This document shows positions 1-9,056 of a stretch of 17,040 nucleotides of DNA, piece after piece. The translations under genes and the position numbers were made by a program. The first letter of the stretch is position 1, and every line of letters starts with the position of its first letter. Under the pieces are notes generated by a model that worked only from the letters and a program-made list of their open reading frames with translations, was not told the origin of the DNA and made no database searches. The stretch is taken from positions 1 through 17,040 of the forward strand of contig JAGRLX010000129.1 in NCBI GenBank assembly GCA_020441605.1, read 5' to 3'. Source of the stretch: Alphaproteobacteria bacterium (GTDB lineage: Bacteria > Pseudomonadota > Alphaproteobacteria > Rhizobiales > Aestuariivirgaceae).

Positions 1-258
1 AAGGACGCCAAGAATGTCGAGAACGCCAAGCTGTTCCTGAACTTCATCATGGACCCTGAAAACGCGGCCATGCTCTCGGCCTTCGCCAAGTATGCCAATG
101 GCATCAAGGGATCGGAGGCCTTCATGCCCGCTGACATGAAGGATGCGCCGGAACTGGTGGTGCCGAAGGAGCTGGAGAGCGCTGGCGAGTTCCTCAAGCC
201 CTGCGCGCCGGAAGTGACGGAGCTCTACACCAAGATCTGGACCGATCTCCTCAAGTAA
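1..258 (+). CDS. ABC transporter periplasmic substrate-binding protein, C-terminal fragment (PotD/PotF-like)
   Basis: This is the last 85 residues of a gene that begins before the window. The reading frame is open from base 1 and ends at TAA 256-258. The segment '[17 protein letters not shown]' followed by '[14 protein letters not shown]' is the usual C-terminal helical part of periplasmic binding proteins of the spermidine/putrescine (PotD/PotF) type, where a run of 'NA..F.NF..DPE.AA' precedes a final 'ELY..IW..LK'. Such proteins capture a small cationic or organic ligand in the periplasm and deliver it to an ABC permease. The ligand-binding residues lie upstream and cannot be seen, so the polyamine assignment is a family inference. 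A terminator-like hairpin follows 13 bases after the stop codon, suggesting that this is the last gene of its transporter operon. Confidence 0.75.
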   Translation, partial: KDAKNVENAKLFLNFIMDPENAAMLSAFAKYANGIKGSEAFMPADMKDAPELVVPKELESAGEFLKPCAPEVTELYTKIWTDLLK

Positions 259-271
259 TACTGACTACCAT

Positions 272-303
272 GGCCCCGGCGGGCAACTGCCGGGGCCTTT
301 CGT
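272..303 (+). terminator. Rho-independent terminator-like hairpin after the binding-protein gene
   Basis: GGCCCCGGC at 272-280 pairs perfectly with GCCGGGGCC at 289-297 across an 8-base loop (GGGCAACT), and TTTCGTT follows. The stem is strong and entirely G/C. The T-run is short (three T, then CG, then TT), so termination may be partial. It lies between the stop of the binding-protein gene (258) and the start chosen for the next gene (315). Confidence 0.7.
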
Positions 304-314
304 TGCGAGAAGTC

Positions 315-1520
315 ATGCTGTCCTACCGAAATTCTGATCCGCGTGTCCCGATCATGCAGGGTTCGCCACCGGCGCTGATCGTGCCGGCTGGCGACTGGGA
401 CCGGCCCCCGTGGAACCGCTGGACCTTCCAGAACGTCAGACAGATTCTCCCCACTGCGGAGGTCTGGCGCGGTCTCGGGCCGGTACGGCATCTGCCCGAG
501 GACGCGCGCAATCTCGATGGCCTTCCGGTTGCTATGGCGGACGGTGGTATCGGTACCCTCGCGGGCCTGCTCGACGAAACCTATACCGATGGCTTTCTGG
601 TCATCGCCAATGGCCATATCGTCTACGAGCGCTATTTCAACGGCATGACGCCGCGCACGCTGCATTTGTCACAGTCGGTGGCGAAGTCGATCACCGCCGC
701 CGCTGCCGGTGTGCTCGTCGGCCGGGGCTTGCTCGATCCCGCGGCTCTGATCACCACCTTTCTGCCTGAACTCGCCGACACCGCCTACCATGGCGCCAGG
801 CTGCAGCATGTCCTCGACATGACCAGTGGCGTTCATTTCGACGAGACCTATACGGATCCCTATTCAGATGTCGGACAGATGGATGTCGCTTCGGGCTGGA
901 AACCCATACCGCCCGCCAGCGATCCGGGCTTCCGCTGGCCACGGCACGTTTATGAGCAGATCCTCGGCCTTGGCGCGCTTGATCGCCCGCATGGTCAGCT
1001 CTTCGCCTACCGCTCGGTCGAGACCGATGTGTTGGCCCATTGCATGGAGCGGGCGACGGGTTTGCGGCTACCCGACATCATCTCGCGCGAGGTCTGGCAG
1101 GCGATCGGGGCCGAAGAGAGCGCCTGCATGACCGTCGACAGCGCCGGCTATGCCCTCTCCTCCGGCGGATTCAATGCAGCGCTGCGCGATTACGGCCGGG
1201 TCGGGCTGCTCTATCTCGAAAATGGCGGCGGGATCGTGCCCCCCGCCTGGGTAGAAGCGACACGTGCCGGCGACCACGCGATTTTCGGTGCCCCCTATAC
1301 GATGACGCTGCCGGAAGGGGCTTACCGCAATCAATGGTGGATCGAGGATCCGCGGTCGCGGGCCATCTATGCCCGGGGCGTCTTCGGCCAGATGATCTAT
1401 GTGAACTGGGATCACAACATGGTGGTGGTGAAGCTGTCGAGTTGGCCCGAGTTCCTCATCCCGGCCTTCACCGTTGCCACCCAGAAGGCCTTCCACGCCA
1501 TTGCCGCGAGTCTGTCGTGA
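315..1520 (+). CDS. Beta-lactamase-fold serine hydrolase (class C / 6-aminohexanoate-dimer hydrolase-like)
   Basis: About 401 residues, with no signal peptide visible, so probably cytoplasmic. The serine nucleophile motif S-V-A-K is at residues 121-124 ('LSQSVAKS') and a Y-R-S motif at 232-234 supplies the likely catalytic tyrosine. The stretch 'VLDMTSGVHFDETYTDPYSD' and the late 'GVFGQMIYVNWDHNMVVVKL' resemble the NylB/EstB branch of the beta-lactamase superfamily (Pfam PF00144), which hydrolyses amides and esters rather than beta-lactam drugs. The substrate is unknown. The open frame extends back to ATG 270, but that codon lies at the terminator hairpin, so I chose ATG 315; ATG 354 is another option. 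The stop overlaps the GTG of the next gene (GTGA at 1517-1520), implying translational coupling to the hydrolase and probably to the sulfotransferase downstream. Confidence 0.82.
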   Translation: MLSYRNSDPRVPIMQGSPPALIVPAGDWDRPPWNRWTFQNVRQILPTAEVWRGLGPVRHLPEDARNLDGLPVAMADGGIGTLAGLLDETYTDGFLVIANGHIVYERYFNGMTPRTLHLSQSVAKSITAAAAGVLVGRGLLDPAALITTFLPELADTAYHGARLQHVLDMTSGVHFDETYTDPYSDVGQMDVASGWKPIPPASDPGFRWPRHVYEQILGLGALDRPHGQLFAYRSVETDVLAHCMERATGLRLPDIISREVWQAIGAEESACMTVDSAGYALSSGGFNAALRDYGRVGLLYLENGGGIVPPAWVEATRAGDHAIFGAPYTMTLPEGAYRNQWWIEDPRSRAIYARGVFGQMIYVNWDHNMVVVKLSSWPEFLIPAFTVATQKAFHAIAASLS

Positions 1521-2164
1521 GTGGCCTCGCCGAAGTCGCGGCCAGGCACAAGCTTCAATCCGGCGGCGCAACGGTGGAACAGACGCGGGCGGTCGTGCTG
1601 TTGATCCATGGCCGCGGGGCCAGCGCGGCCAGCATTCTCCAGTTGGGTGAGGCCATTGGCGTCGAAGGGCTCTGCTATCTCGCGCCGCAAGCCCATGGCT
1701 TTACCTGGTATCCGCACAGCTTCATGGCGCCCCAGGCCGCCAACGAACCGTTTCTTTCCGCTGCCCTGGCGCGGGTCGAAGCGATCATCGCCGATCTTCT
1801 GGATGCCGGTCTCGCGGCGGAACGGCTGGCGGTGGCCGGCTTCTCGCAAGGCGCCTGCGTGACGGCGGAGACGGTGCTCCGCCATCCACGGCCCTATGGC
1901 TTCGTGGGCATTCTGAGCGGCGGCGCCATCGGCCCGCCGGGAACGCCACGGAATTACCGCGGCACGCTCGCCACGGTTCCGGTCTTCCTGGGCTGCTCCG
2001 ACCATGATCCCCACATCCCGCTGGCGCGGGTCAAGGAGACGACGGCCCTCTATCGGGCGATGGGGGCCGAGGTGACCGAACGGATCTATCCGGGCTCCAT
2101 GCATGGTGTGAACGAGGATGAGATCCTGCACCTGCGGCAAGGCCTGTCGAGGTTGACCGGCTAG
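1517..2164 (+). CDS. Alpha/beta hydrolase, phospholipase/carboxylesterase family
   Basis: About 215 residues, the usual length for the phospholipase/carboxylesterase (PF02230) family. The strand-loop 'VVLLIHGRG' near residue 26 contributes the oxyanion region. The nucleophile elbow G-F-S-Q-G is at 108-112 with Ser110. The acid is most likely Asp164 in 'SDHDPHIPL' and the base is His196 in 'PGSMHGVN', so the triad is complete and in family order. The protein probably cleaves a carboxylic ester or acyl group in the cytoplasm; the substrate cannot be read from the sequence. The frame remains open far back into the preceding gene, but residues before 1517 are only a shadow of it. The GTG at 1517 overlaps the upstream TGA as GTGA, the same junction style seen at two other places in this window. 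A 33-base gap separates it from the sulfotransferase. Confidence 0.83.
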   Translation: MSGLAEVAARHKLQSGGATVEQTRAVVLLIHGRGASAASILQLGEAIGVEGLCYLAPQAHGFTWYPHSFMAPQAANEPFLSAALARVEAIIADLLDAGLAAERLAVAGFSQGACVTAETVLRHPRPYGFVGILSGGAIGPPGTPRNYRGTLATVPVFLGCSDHDPHIPLARVKETTALYRAMGAEVTERIYPGSMHGVNEDEILHLRQGLSRLTG

Positions 2165-2197
2165 CGCATTCACCAGCACCACCCTGGAGAAAGACAT

Positions 2198-3109
2198 ATG
2201 TCCAACCGAGCCCGCATTCTGGCGCCGCCCCTTCGGACCTATCGGGGACATGTCACCGATCCGGCCAGGTGGGCCACCTGGGTGCCGCGTCAGGGCGACA
2301 TTCTTGTCTGCACCCCGCCCAAATGCGGGACGACCTGGACCCAGACCATTCTGACCATGCTCGCCCATGGCAGGACGGATCTTCCCGACAAGGTGCCAGT
2401 CCTGTCGCCGTGGGTCGATGCCAATCTCGGGGTTCCGGCAGAACAGGTCGAGGCAGCGCTGAGCGCGCAGGCCGGGCGCCGGGTGGTGAAGACCCACACG
2501 CCGGCCGACGGGTTCCCGATCTGGGAGGGCGTCACGGTCATTGCTGTCTATCGCCATCCGCTCGATGTGTTCTTCTCTCTGCGCAAGCACGCCGCGAATA
2601 CCGCGAAAAAGGACGCCGATGATCCCATGCTTCTGCCGATGCCGGACTCGTTCCGGGCTTTCTTTGGCGGCGGATCAAGCCTAGACGACTTCGACCGCGA
2701 CACGTTGGGCACGGTGATCACCCACTATCGGGAGACGGCCTGCACAGACAGGGTGCCAGGTCTCAAGCTTTTTCACTATGCAGATATGTGCCGCGACGGG
2801 CGGCAAACCGTCGAGCGGCTAGCACGGGCAGCGGGGATAGAAGCCGGTGCGGATCTTATCAACAAGGTGGCCGAGGCGACGGCCTTTGCGGCCATGAAGG
2901 CGAATGCCGCCAATTTTGCACCTGTGGCCGGTACGGGCTACTGGAAATCGGATGCAAATTTCTTTGATTCAGCGAGCTCGCGGAAATGGGAAGGTCAGCT
3001 CTCCGATGGCGAACTCGATTACTACAGGTCGCGGCTCGAAGAACTGGTTCCCGATAGACGGGAGCGGGCCTGGCTTGAGCACGGTGGCCAATCGACCGCT
3101 CTCGACTGA
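2198..3109 (+). CDS. PAPS-dependent sulfotransferase
   Basis: 303 residues, typical of the cytosolic-type sulfotransferase domain (PF00685). The 5'-phosphosulfate loop is 'PKCGTTWT' at 41-48. A 'KTHTP' motif at 98-102 carries His100, the position of the catalytic base in the SULT family. The 3'-phosphate-binding stretch is 'YRHPLDVFFS' at 118-127 with Arg119 and Ser127. The C-terminal 'SSRKW' near 260-264 is a degenerate form of the family's RKG..GDWK loop. The enzyme should transfer sulfate from PAPS to a hydroxyl or amine of an unknown small molecule. GGAGA at 2186-2190 sits at good spacing from ATG 2198. The gene follows two serine hydrolases in the same direction. PAPS would come from CysD/CysNC, which are encoded at the right end of the window. 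The 144 bases after its stop carry no gene that I can support. Confidence 0.88.
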   Translation: MSNRARILAPPLRTYRGHVTDPARWATWVPRQGDILVCTPPKCGTTWTQTILTMLAHGRTDLPDKVPVLSPWVDANLGVPAEQVEAALSAQAGRRVVKTHTPADGFPIWEGVTVIAVYRHPLDVFFSLRKHAANTAKKDADDPMLLPMPDSFRAFFGGGSSLDDFDRDTLGTVITHYRETACTDRVPGLKLFHYADMCRDGRQTVERLARAAGIEAGADLINKVAEATAFAAMKANAANFAPVAGTGYWKSDANFFDSASSRKWEGQLSDGELDYYRSRLEELVPDRRERAWLEHGGQSTALD

Positions 3110-3253
3110 TTGGACCACGCAGCGCCACATGTTGGTGGCGGCCTCGTGCGCCGATTTCTGCATATGGATTGCATCGTCTGCCAGCCGCGCCCGGGCTAAT
3201 GACCAAGCGCGAGTTCCTGTCGGCGGCGCTATTCCGTCGTGGCGCATGACGCA

Positions 3254-3649
3254 CTAGTCGGGCTGTACGATCGTGGCAATGCCGTCGACTGCCGGTTCCG
3301 CCACATAGGCTTCGTCCGGCGAAATGAAACGGATCAGTTCTTTGTGGGCCGCATCGGTAAAGACGATGGTCCAGTTGTCGTAAAGCCGCCAGGCCGCAAC
3401 TTCAGCCATCACCGGAAAGGCCTCGGCACAGCCATCGCCGATGCCGATCGCCATGCCGCCGATGGTGTCATCGCGCGACAGGTCGACATCGCAGGTCTTG
3501 CTCGCATCGGGGTTCTGAATCTGCCAGGGGCCGAAGAAGCTGTCGAGCATGGCAGGGTCGACGGTCTTGATGTCCATGGGGTGCAGTTCGTCGGCCAGGG
3601 CGGGCGCGGCCAGCAGCAGGCCCAGGCACAGCGGTGCGGCAATCTTCAT
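3254..3649 (-). CDS. Secreted AprI/Inh-family metalloprotease-inhibitor-like protein (second copy)
   Basis: 131 residues starting at the Met of 'MKIAAPLCLGLLLAAPALA', a clear Sec signal peptide with probable cleavage after Ala19. The mature part shows the AprI/Inh (PF02974) pattern: 'FFGPWQIQ' with the core Trp42, Cys53 and Cys74 twenty residues apart for the family disulfide, and 'VAAWRLYDNWTIVF' as the next beta-strands. Known members are small periplasmic beta-barrels that plug the active site of serralysin-type metalloproteases; the Brucella lipoprotein Omp19 is a relative. No lipobox is visible here, so it should be soluble in the periplasm. The frame runs further upstream to 3763, but that extension overlaps the neighbour and would hide the signal peptide. 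Its ATG lies one base after the TAG of the paralogue upstream, so the two are surely co-transcribed, apparently with hutU. Confidence 0.75.
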   Translation of the reverse strand: MKIAAPLCLGLLLAAPALADELHPMDIKTVDPAMLDSFFGPWQIQNPDASKTCDVDLSRDDTIGGMAIGIGDGCAEAFPVMAEVAAWRLYDNWTIVFTDAAHKELIRFISPDEAYVAEPAVDGIATIVQPD

Positions 3650-3650
3650 G

Positions 3651-4034
3651 CTATTCGGCGACTTCCTGGGCCGACCAGATCTTGGCGATGCCATCGACGG
3701 GTTCGACCGCCGTGAAGGTGAAGGGCTTGCCGCGGAAGCGCACCAGATCATGGCCTGCCGCATCGGCGAAGGTCATTTCGCCATTGCCGTAGACCCGCCA
3801 GGCCTTCACCCTGGCCATCACCGGAAACGGCTTTTCACAGCCGGGGTACTGTTCCAGGCGGTAGCCGCCCGGCACCTCGTCCTCGTATAGGATGATGCTG
3901 CACAGGTCTTCGCCGGCGGCGTTCATCACGCCGACATCGCCGAGCATTTCCTCGACGGTCCGGGGTGGCGCCAGTGGGTCGGCGGCAAAGGCCGGTGACG
4001 CCATCAGGACGAGGGCAAGTAACATCCGTGTCAT
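3651..4034 (-). CDS. Secreted AprI/Inh-family metalloprotease-inhibitor-like protein (first copy, diverged)
   Basis: 127 residues with a signal peptide 'MTRMLLALVLMASPAFA' and likely cleavage at AFA-A. It is a paralogue of the next gene: Cys45 and Cys66 have the same 20-residue spacing, 'KPFPVMARVKAWRVYGNGEMTF' aligns with 'EAFPVMAEVAAWRLYDNWTIVF', and both end in a 'VDGIA.I' strand. The family G-x-W core is altered here ('GDVGVMN', no Trp), so this copy is more diverged and PF02974 membership is best supported through its twin. The ATG is only 7 bases past the hutU stop, and I see no good ribosome-binding site, so translation may depend on coupling to hutU; Met4 is an alternative start. A role as an inhibitor is inferred from the family. 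No serralysin-type protease is encoded in the window. Confidence 0.68.
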   Translation of the reverse strand: MTRMLLALVLMASPAFAADPLAPPRTVEEMLGDVGVMNAAGEDLCSIILYEDEVPGGYRLEQYPGCEKPFPVMARVKAWRVYGNGEMTFADAAGHDLVRFRGKPFTFTAVEPVDGIAKIWSAQEVAE

Positions 4035-4041
4035 GGGAGAC

Positions 4042-5712
<1,671 letters not shown>

Positions 5713-5721
5713 GTGTCACTC

Positions 5722-6453
5722 CTATTGTGAGAGCGTGCCCCGGGCACTGGTCTTGTAGCGGCTGTACAGGGCATAGCGGCTGGCGGGATAGGTGAGGGTC
5801 GCCGCGGTGACGACCTCGCCCCGGCTCCACGACCGGCGATGGAGCGCCAGGCAGGGCTCCATCGGGTCGATGTGGAGGAGGCGCTGCTGTTCGGGGATCG
5901 GTAGGATGGCTTCGACAGTATGTTCGAGCTCGTCTACCGGAACCGACGCCAGCAGATGGGCGGTGGGCGTTGTGCGGGTGAAGTCCTGGTCGAGGAAGTC
6001 GGGCACCAGCCCGGCATTCACGTGGCGGTCTTCGAGCTGCACCGGGACGCCGTTTTCCTCATGGACGATGACCACATGGAACAGCCGGACCAGGTCGCGG
6101 CGCTCGAATTCTTCGGCGAGGGCCGGGTTGGCCTGGATCTCGGTATTGGTCGTCAGCCGCGAGGAATAGCGGTGGCCGCGCTGCTCGATCTCTTCCGCGA
6201 TGTTGCGCAGTTCGAGAAGGCTGGAGCGGGCGGGCGGTTCCGTGACGAAGGTCCCCACCCCCGGCACCCGCTCGACGAAGCCCTCGGCAAAGAGTTCGCG
6301 CAGTGCCCGGTTGGCGGTCATGCGGCTGATGCCGAAGGCCTCGACCAGTTCGTTCTCGGACGGCACACGGGTTCCCGGTGCCCAGACGCCGGAACGGATC
6401 TGGTGGAGGATGTGGCCCTTCACCTTGGCATAGAGCGGCTGCACGTCGGTCAT
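5722..6453 (-). CDS. hutC: Histidine utilization repressor HutC (GntR family, UTRA domain)
   Basis: 243 residues from the Met of '[15 protein letters not shown]'. Residues 1-70 are a GntR winged helix: '[20 protein letters not shown]' followed by '[20 protein letters not shown]' and the wing 'GVGTFV'. The rest is a UTRA ligand domain, with '[20 protein letters not shown]' and a final '[12 protein letters not shown]'. HutC represses hut genes and is released by urocanate in characterised enterics and pseudomonads. The start chosen gives an ATGA overlap with the hutI stop (6450-6453); the frame continues upstream, but only inside hutI. Because it is inside the operon, it should repress its own synthesis through the site in the 7644-7691 region. 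Confidence 0.95.
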   Translation of the reverse strand: MTDVQPLYAKVKGHILHQIRSGVWAPGTRVPSENELVEAFGISRMTANRALRELFAEGFVERVPGVGTFVTEPPARSSLLELRNIAEEIEQRGHRYSSRLTTNTEIQANPALAEEFERRDLVRLFHVVIVHEENGVPVQLEDRHVNAGLVPDFLDQDFTRTTPTAHLLASVPVDELEHTVEAILPIPEQQRLLHIDPMEPCLALHRRSWSRGEVVTAATLTYPASRYALYSRYKTSARGTLSQ

Positions 6454-7643
6454 GTCAGGCTGCCTTGCACCAGGTTCCCGTTGCGGATCACCGCCGCAAG
6501 TGGGTTGAAGCCCAGCGGGTAGGCGAGGTCGCCGGGCCGTTCGGCCTCCCACAGTGCCAGGTCGGCCCGCTGGCCGGCGGCGATCCGGCCCCGGTCGTTG
6601 AGTCCCAGGGCACGGGCGGCATGGGCGGTCACGCCCATCAGCGCTTCTTCGGGCGTGAGGCCGAAGAGCACGCAGGCCATGTTCATGGCGGTGAGCAAAG
6701 AGTGAACGGGCGATGATCCTGGGTTGAGGTCGGTTGCAATGGCCATTGGAACGTTCTTCGAACGCAGCGCGGTGACCGGTGGCGCCTGCTTCTCACGCAA
6801 ATAATAGAATGCACCCGGCAGCAAGACCGCGACGGTGCCGGAGGCGGCGATGGCGGCAACGCCTTGCTCGTCGAGATACTCGATATGATCGACCGAGAGG
6901 GCACCGAAGCTGGCGGCCATCCTGGCGCCGCCCAGATTGGACAACTGCTCGGCATGGAGTTTCACCGGCAGGCCGAGCGCTCTCGCCACTTCAAAGACCC
7001 GTTGAACTTCTTCAACCGAAAAGGCAATGCCTTCACAAAACGCATCAACGGCGTCCACCAGGCCGGCTGAGAATGCTTGCGGAAGTGCCTGATTACACAC
7101 CATATTAAGATATTGTTCACGGTTATCTTTAAGCTCTTGAGGCAATGCGTGAGCCCCGAGGAACGAGGTCTTGACGGTCACCGGCCGGGTCTCGCCCAGA
7201 GCCCGCGCCACCCGCAGCATCTTCGCCTCGGTGTCGATATCGAGGCCGTAGCCTGACTTGATCTCGATTGTGGTCACGCCCTCGGAGAGCAAGGTATCGA
7301 GTCGCGGCAAGGCGTTGCGGAGCAGCGTCTCCTCGTCTGCCGCCCGTGTGGCGCGGACGGTGGCGAGGATGCCGCCGCCCTGCCGGGCGATCTCGGCATA
7401 GGGGACTCCCGTCAGGCGCCTCTCGAATTCATTGGCCCGGTTGCCACCATAGACCAGATGGGTGTGGCAGTCGATCAGGCCGGGTGTGACGAGACGGCCC
7501 TGGCAGTCGAACGAGTCGCCGGACGGGGCATCGCTGCACCGTCCCACCCAGGCGATCCTGCCGTCCCGGATGAGGATGGCCGCGTCCTCGATCAGGCCGT
7601 AGCCGCGGTTCATGGTGGCGGCTTTGATGTTGGTGAGAAGCAT
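6450..7643 (-). CDS. hutI: Imidazolonepropionase
   Basis: 397 residues, the family norm. It opens the imidazolone ring of 4-imidazolone-5-propionate to give N-formimino-L-glutamate. It is an amidohydrolase-fold metalloenzyme: '[16 protein letters not shown]' places the metal pair His60 and His62, 'LHAEQ' gives His230, 'VDHIEYL' gives His253, and 'IATDLNPGS' gives the metal/catalytic Asp305. The frame extends upstream to 7712, but that would run through the operator and into hutF, so I take ATG 7643; only a weak GTGGA lies ahead of it. It is the first gene of the minus arm and overlaps hutC by four bases. Bases 7081-7140, coding for roughly residues 168-188, are only 37% GC, clearly lower than the rest of the gene. 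Confidence 0.97.
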   Translation of the reverse strand: MLLTNIKAATMNRGYGLIEDAAILIRDGRIAWVGRCSDAPSGDSFDCQGRLVTPGLIDCHTHLVYGGNRANEFERRLTGVPYAEIARQGGGILATVRATRAADEETLLRNALPRLDTLLSEGVTTIEIKSGYGLDIDTEAKMLRVARALGETRPVTVKTSFLGAHALPQELKDNREQYLNMVCNQALPQAFSAGLVDAVDAFCEGIAFSVEEVQRVFEVARALGLPVKLHAEQLSNLGGARMAASFGALSVDHIEYLDEQGVAAIAASGTVAVLLPGAFYYLREKQAPPVTALRSKNVPMAIATDLNPGSSPVHSLLTAMNMACVLFGLTPEEALMGVTAHAARALGLNDRGRIAAGQRADLALWEAERPGDLAYPLGFNPLAAVIRNGNLVQGSLT

Positions 7644-7655
7644 GCGCGGATTCCA

Positions 7656-7691
7656 CTTGTATAAGGTTGTATATACAGTATACTCGCGGCC
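7656..7691 (+). promoter_or_regulatory. Predicted sigma-70-like promoter of the hutF operon, leaderless
   Basis: TATACT at 7679-7684 is one mismatch from the TATAAT -10 box, and CTTGTA at 7656-7661 (or TTGTAT one base on) is a fair -35 element with a 17-base (or 17/16-base) spacer. The perfect operator palindrome fills that spacer, so a bound repressor would block RNA polymerase. Counting seven bases from the -10 box puts transcription start at about 7691-7692, on or beside the hutF ATG. I could not identify an equally convincing promoter for hutI on the other strand. Confidence 0.55.
7657..7683. promoter_or_regulatory. Probable HutC operator between hutI and hutF
   Basis: A perfect 10-base palindrome TGTATATACA lies at 7668-7677, matching the TGTA-N2-TACA core expected for HutC operators. 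It is flanked by further half-sites: TTGTATA recurs at 7657-7663 and 7667-7673, exactly one helical turn apart, and GTATAC is at 7678-7683. Overlapping dyads include TGTATA (7658-7663) with TATACA (7672-7677), and GTATA (7669-7673) with TATAC (7679-7683). The site is in the 48-base gap between the divergent hutI and hutF starts, so one repressor complex could silence both arms. HutC binding is inferred from the motif and the neighbouring hutC gene. Confidence 0.8.
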
Positions 7692-9056
7692 ATGCAAAGC
7701 ACCAAATTCCATTTTTCTTCCGCGCTCACGCCCCAGGGCTGGCAGCGGGATGTCACAGTCTCCGTCGATGCCACCAGCACCATCATATCGGTTGCCGCTG
7801 GATCAAGGGATGGCAACCATATCAATGGGATCGCCGTCCCGGCGGTGCCCAATGTCCACTCCCATGCGCACCAGCGCTTCATGCTGGGGCTGGCCGAAAA
7901 GGCCGGTCCTGGCGCCGACAGTTTCTGGACCTGGCGGGAGGTCATGTATGGATTCGCGCTCAAGCTCGGACCCGAGGATCTGGAAGCGGTTGCCGCCCAG
8001 CTCTATGTCGAAATGCTCAAATCGGGCTTTTCGATCGTGGGTGAGTTCCAATACCTCCACCATCAGCCTGACGGCACGCCCTATGACAATGCCGCCGAAC
8101 TCTCCCTGCGCTGCCTGGCCGCGGCCGAAAAGGCCGGCATCGCGATCACCATGTTGCCCACCCTATACAACTTCGGCGGCTTCGGCGGTCAGCCCGCCGT
8201 TGACGGCCAGCGCCGCTTCGTCAACGGCGCCGATCGTTATCTTGGCATCTACCAGACGCTCCAGTCCGCATGCCGTGGCCACCCCTTGCGCCGCCTGGGC
8301 ATTTCTCCCCACAGCCTGCGGGCGGTGACCTGCGAACTCCTCAGCGACGTCATTGACGGTATCGACCCGCAATCTCCGATTCACATCCACATTTCCGAGC
8401 AGACCAAGGAAGTCGACGATTGCCTGGCCTGGTCGGGCCGTCGACCGGTCGACTATCTCCTCGATCATTTCGATGTCTCGGCACGGTGGACCGCCATTCA
8501 TGCCACGCACATGACCGGTAGCGAAACCACCCGGCTTGCCCGCTCCGGGGCCATCGCAGGGCTTTGCCCCACCACCGAGGCCAATCTCGGCGACGGCATC
8601 TTTCCGGCCTCTGCCTATTTCGCGGCCGACGGTGCTGCCGCCCTCGGTTCGGACAGCCACATCTCGGTCTCCCCCGCCGAGGACATACGGATGCTCGAAT
8701 ATTCCCAGAGGCTCCGCGACCGGACCCGCAATGCCCTGGCCGGAGGCCCCGGCCGGTCGACCGGGCGCAATCTGTTCGACCTGGTCTGTCAGGGCGGCGC
8801 CCAGTCGATGGCCCAGCCCGTCGGAGCCATCGCTGCCGGCAGGCGCTGCGACATTGCCGTGCTCGATGCCGATCACCCATCCCTCATCGGGCGCAGCGGG
8901 GACGACGCACTGGACAGCTGGCTCTTTTCCGGCGGCAATCCTTGCGTCAAGGACATGATCGTGGCCGGCGACCATGTGGTCCGTGACCGTCATCACCTCC
9001 GAGAGGAGGCGATCCTGGGCAATTTCTGCAAGGCAGTGGAGAGGCTTTCACGATGA
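7692..9056 (+). CDS. hutF: Formimidoylglutamate deiminase
   Basis: 454 residues, typical length. HutF deaminates N-formimino-L-glutamate to N-formyl-L-glutamate plus ammonia, the Pseudomonas-type branch of histidine breakdown. Amidohydrolase signatures are in order: 'NVHSHAHQR' with His56 and His58, '[14 protein letters not shown]' with His231/233, 'IHATHMTG' with His270/273, and 'ALGSDSHIS' with the metal Asp321. These separate it from guanine deaminase and TrzN-type relatives; 'FGGFGGQPA' and '[15 protein letters not shown]' are also typical of HutF. ATG 7692 is the only sensible start, since the next Met is inside the catalytic domain. There is no Shine-Dalgarno sequence, and the predicted transcription start falls on the ATG, so the mRNA may be leaderless. 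The stop overlaps the hutH ATG as ATGA. Confidence 0.96.
   Translation: MQSTKFHFSSALTPQGWQRDVTVSVDATSTIISVAAGSRDGNHINGIAVPAVPNVHSHAHQRFMLGLAEKAGPGADSFWTWREVMYGFALKLGPEDLEAVAAQLYVEMLKSGFSIVGEFQYLHHQPDGTPYDNAAELSLRCLAAAEKAGIAITMLPTLYNFGGFGGQPAVDGQRRFVNGADRYLGIYQTLQSACRGHPLRRLGISPHSLRAVTCELLSDVIDGIDPQSPIHIHISEQTKEVDDCLAWSGRRPVDYLLDHFDVSARWTAIHATHMTGSETTRLARSGAIAGLCPTTEANLGDGIFPASAYFAADGAAALGSDSHISVSPAEDIRMLEYSQRLRDRTRNALAGGPGRSTGRNLFDLVCQGGAQSMAQPVGAIAAGRRCDIAVLDADHPSLIGRSGDDALDSWLFSGGNPCVKDMIVAGDHVVRDRHHLREEAILGNFCKAVERLSR

Noticed and set aside
315..1520. Antibiotic-resistance beta-lactamase
   Set aside because: It has the SxxK fold motif but no visible signal peptide, and the surrounding motifs match the NylB/esterase branch rather than AmpC.
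1412..2590. A 392-codon open frame on the minus strand across the hydrolase and sulfotransferase genes
   Set aside because: It spans parts of three genes whose catalytic motifs are clear on the plus strand; its composition is typical of shadow frames.
3123..3140. Terminator between the convergent sulfotransferase and inhibitor-like genes
   Set aside because: CGCCAC/GTGGCG forms only a six-base stem with no T-run on either strand.
3199..3249. Small plus-strand reading frame of 16 residues (MTKREFLSAALFRRGA)
   Set aside because: It has no ribosome-binding site and no recognisable family, and is too short to support as a gene; it could be a remnant, but nothing around it shows this.
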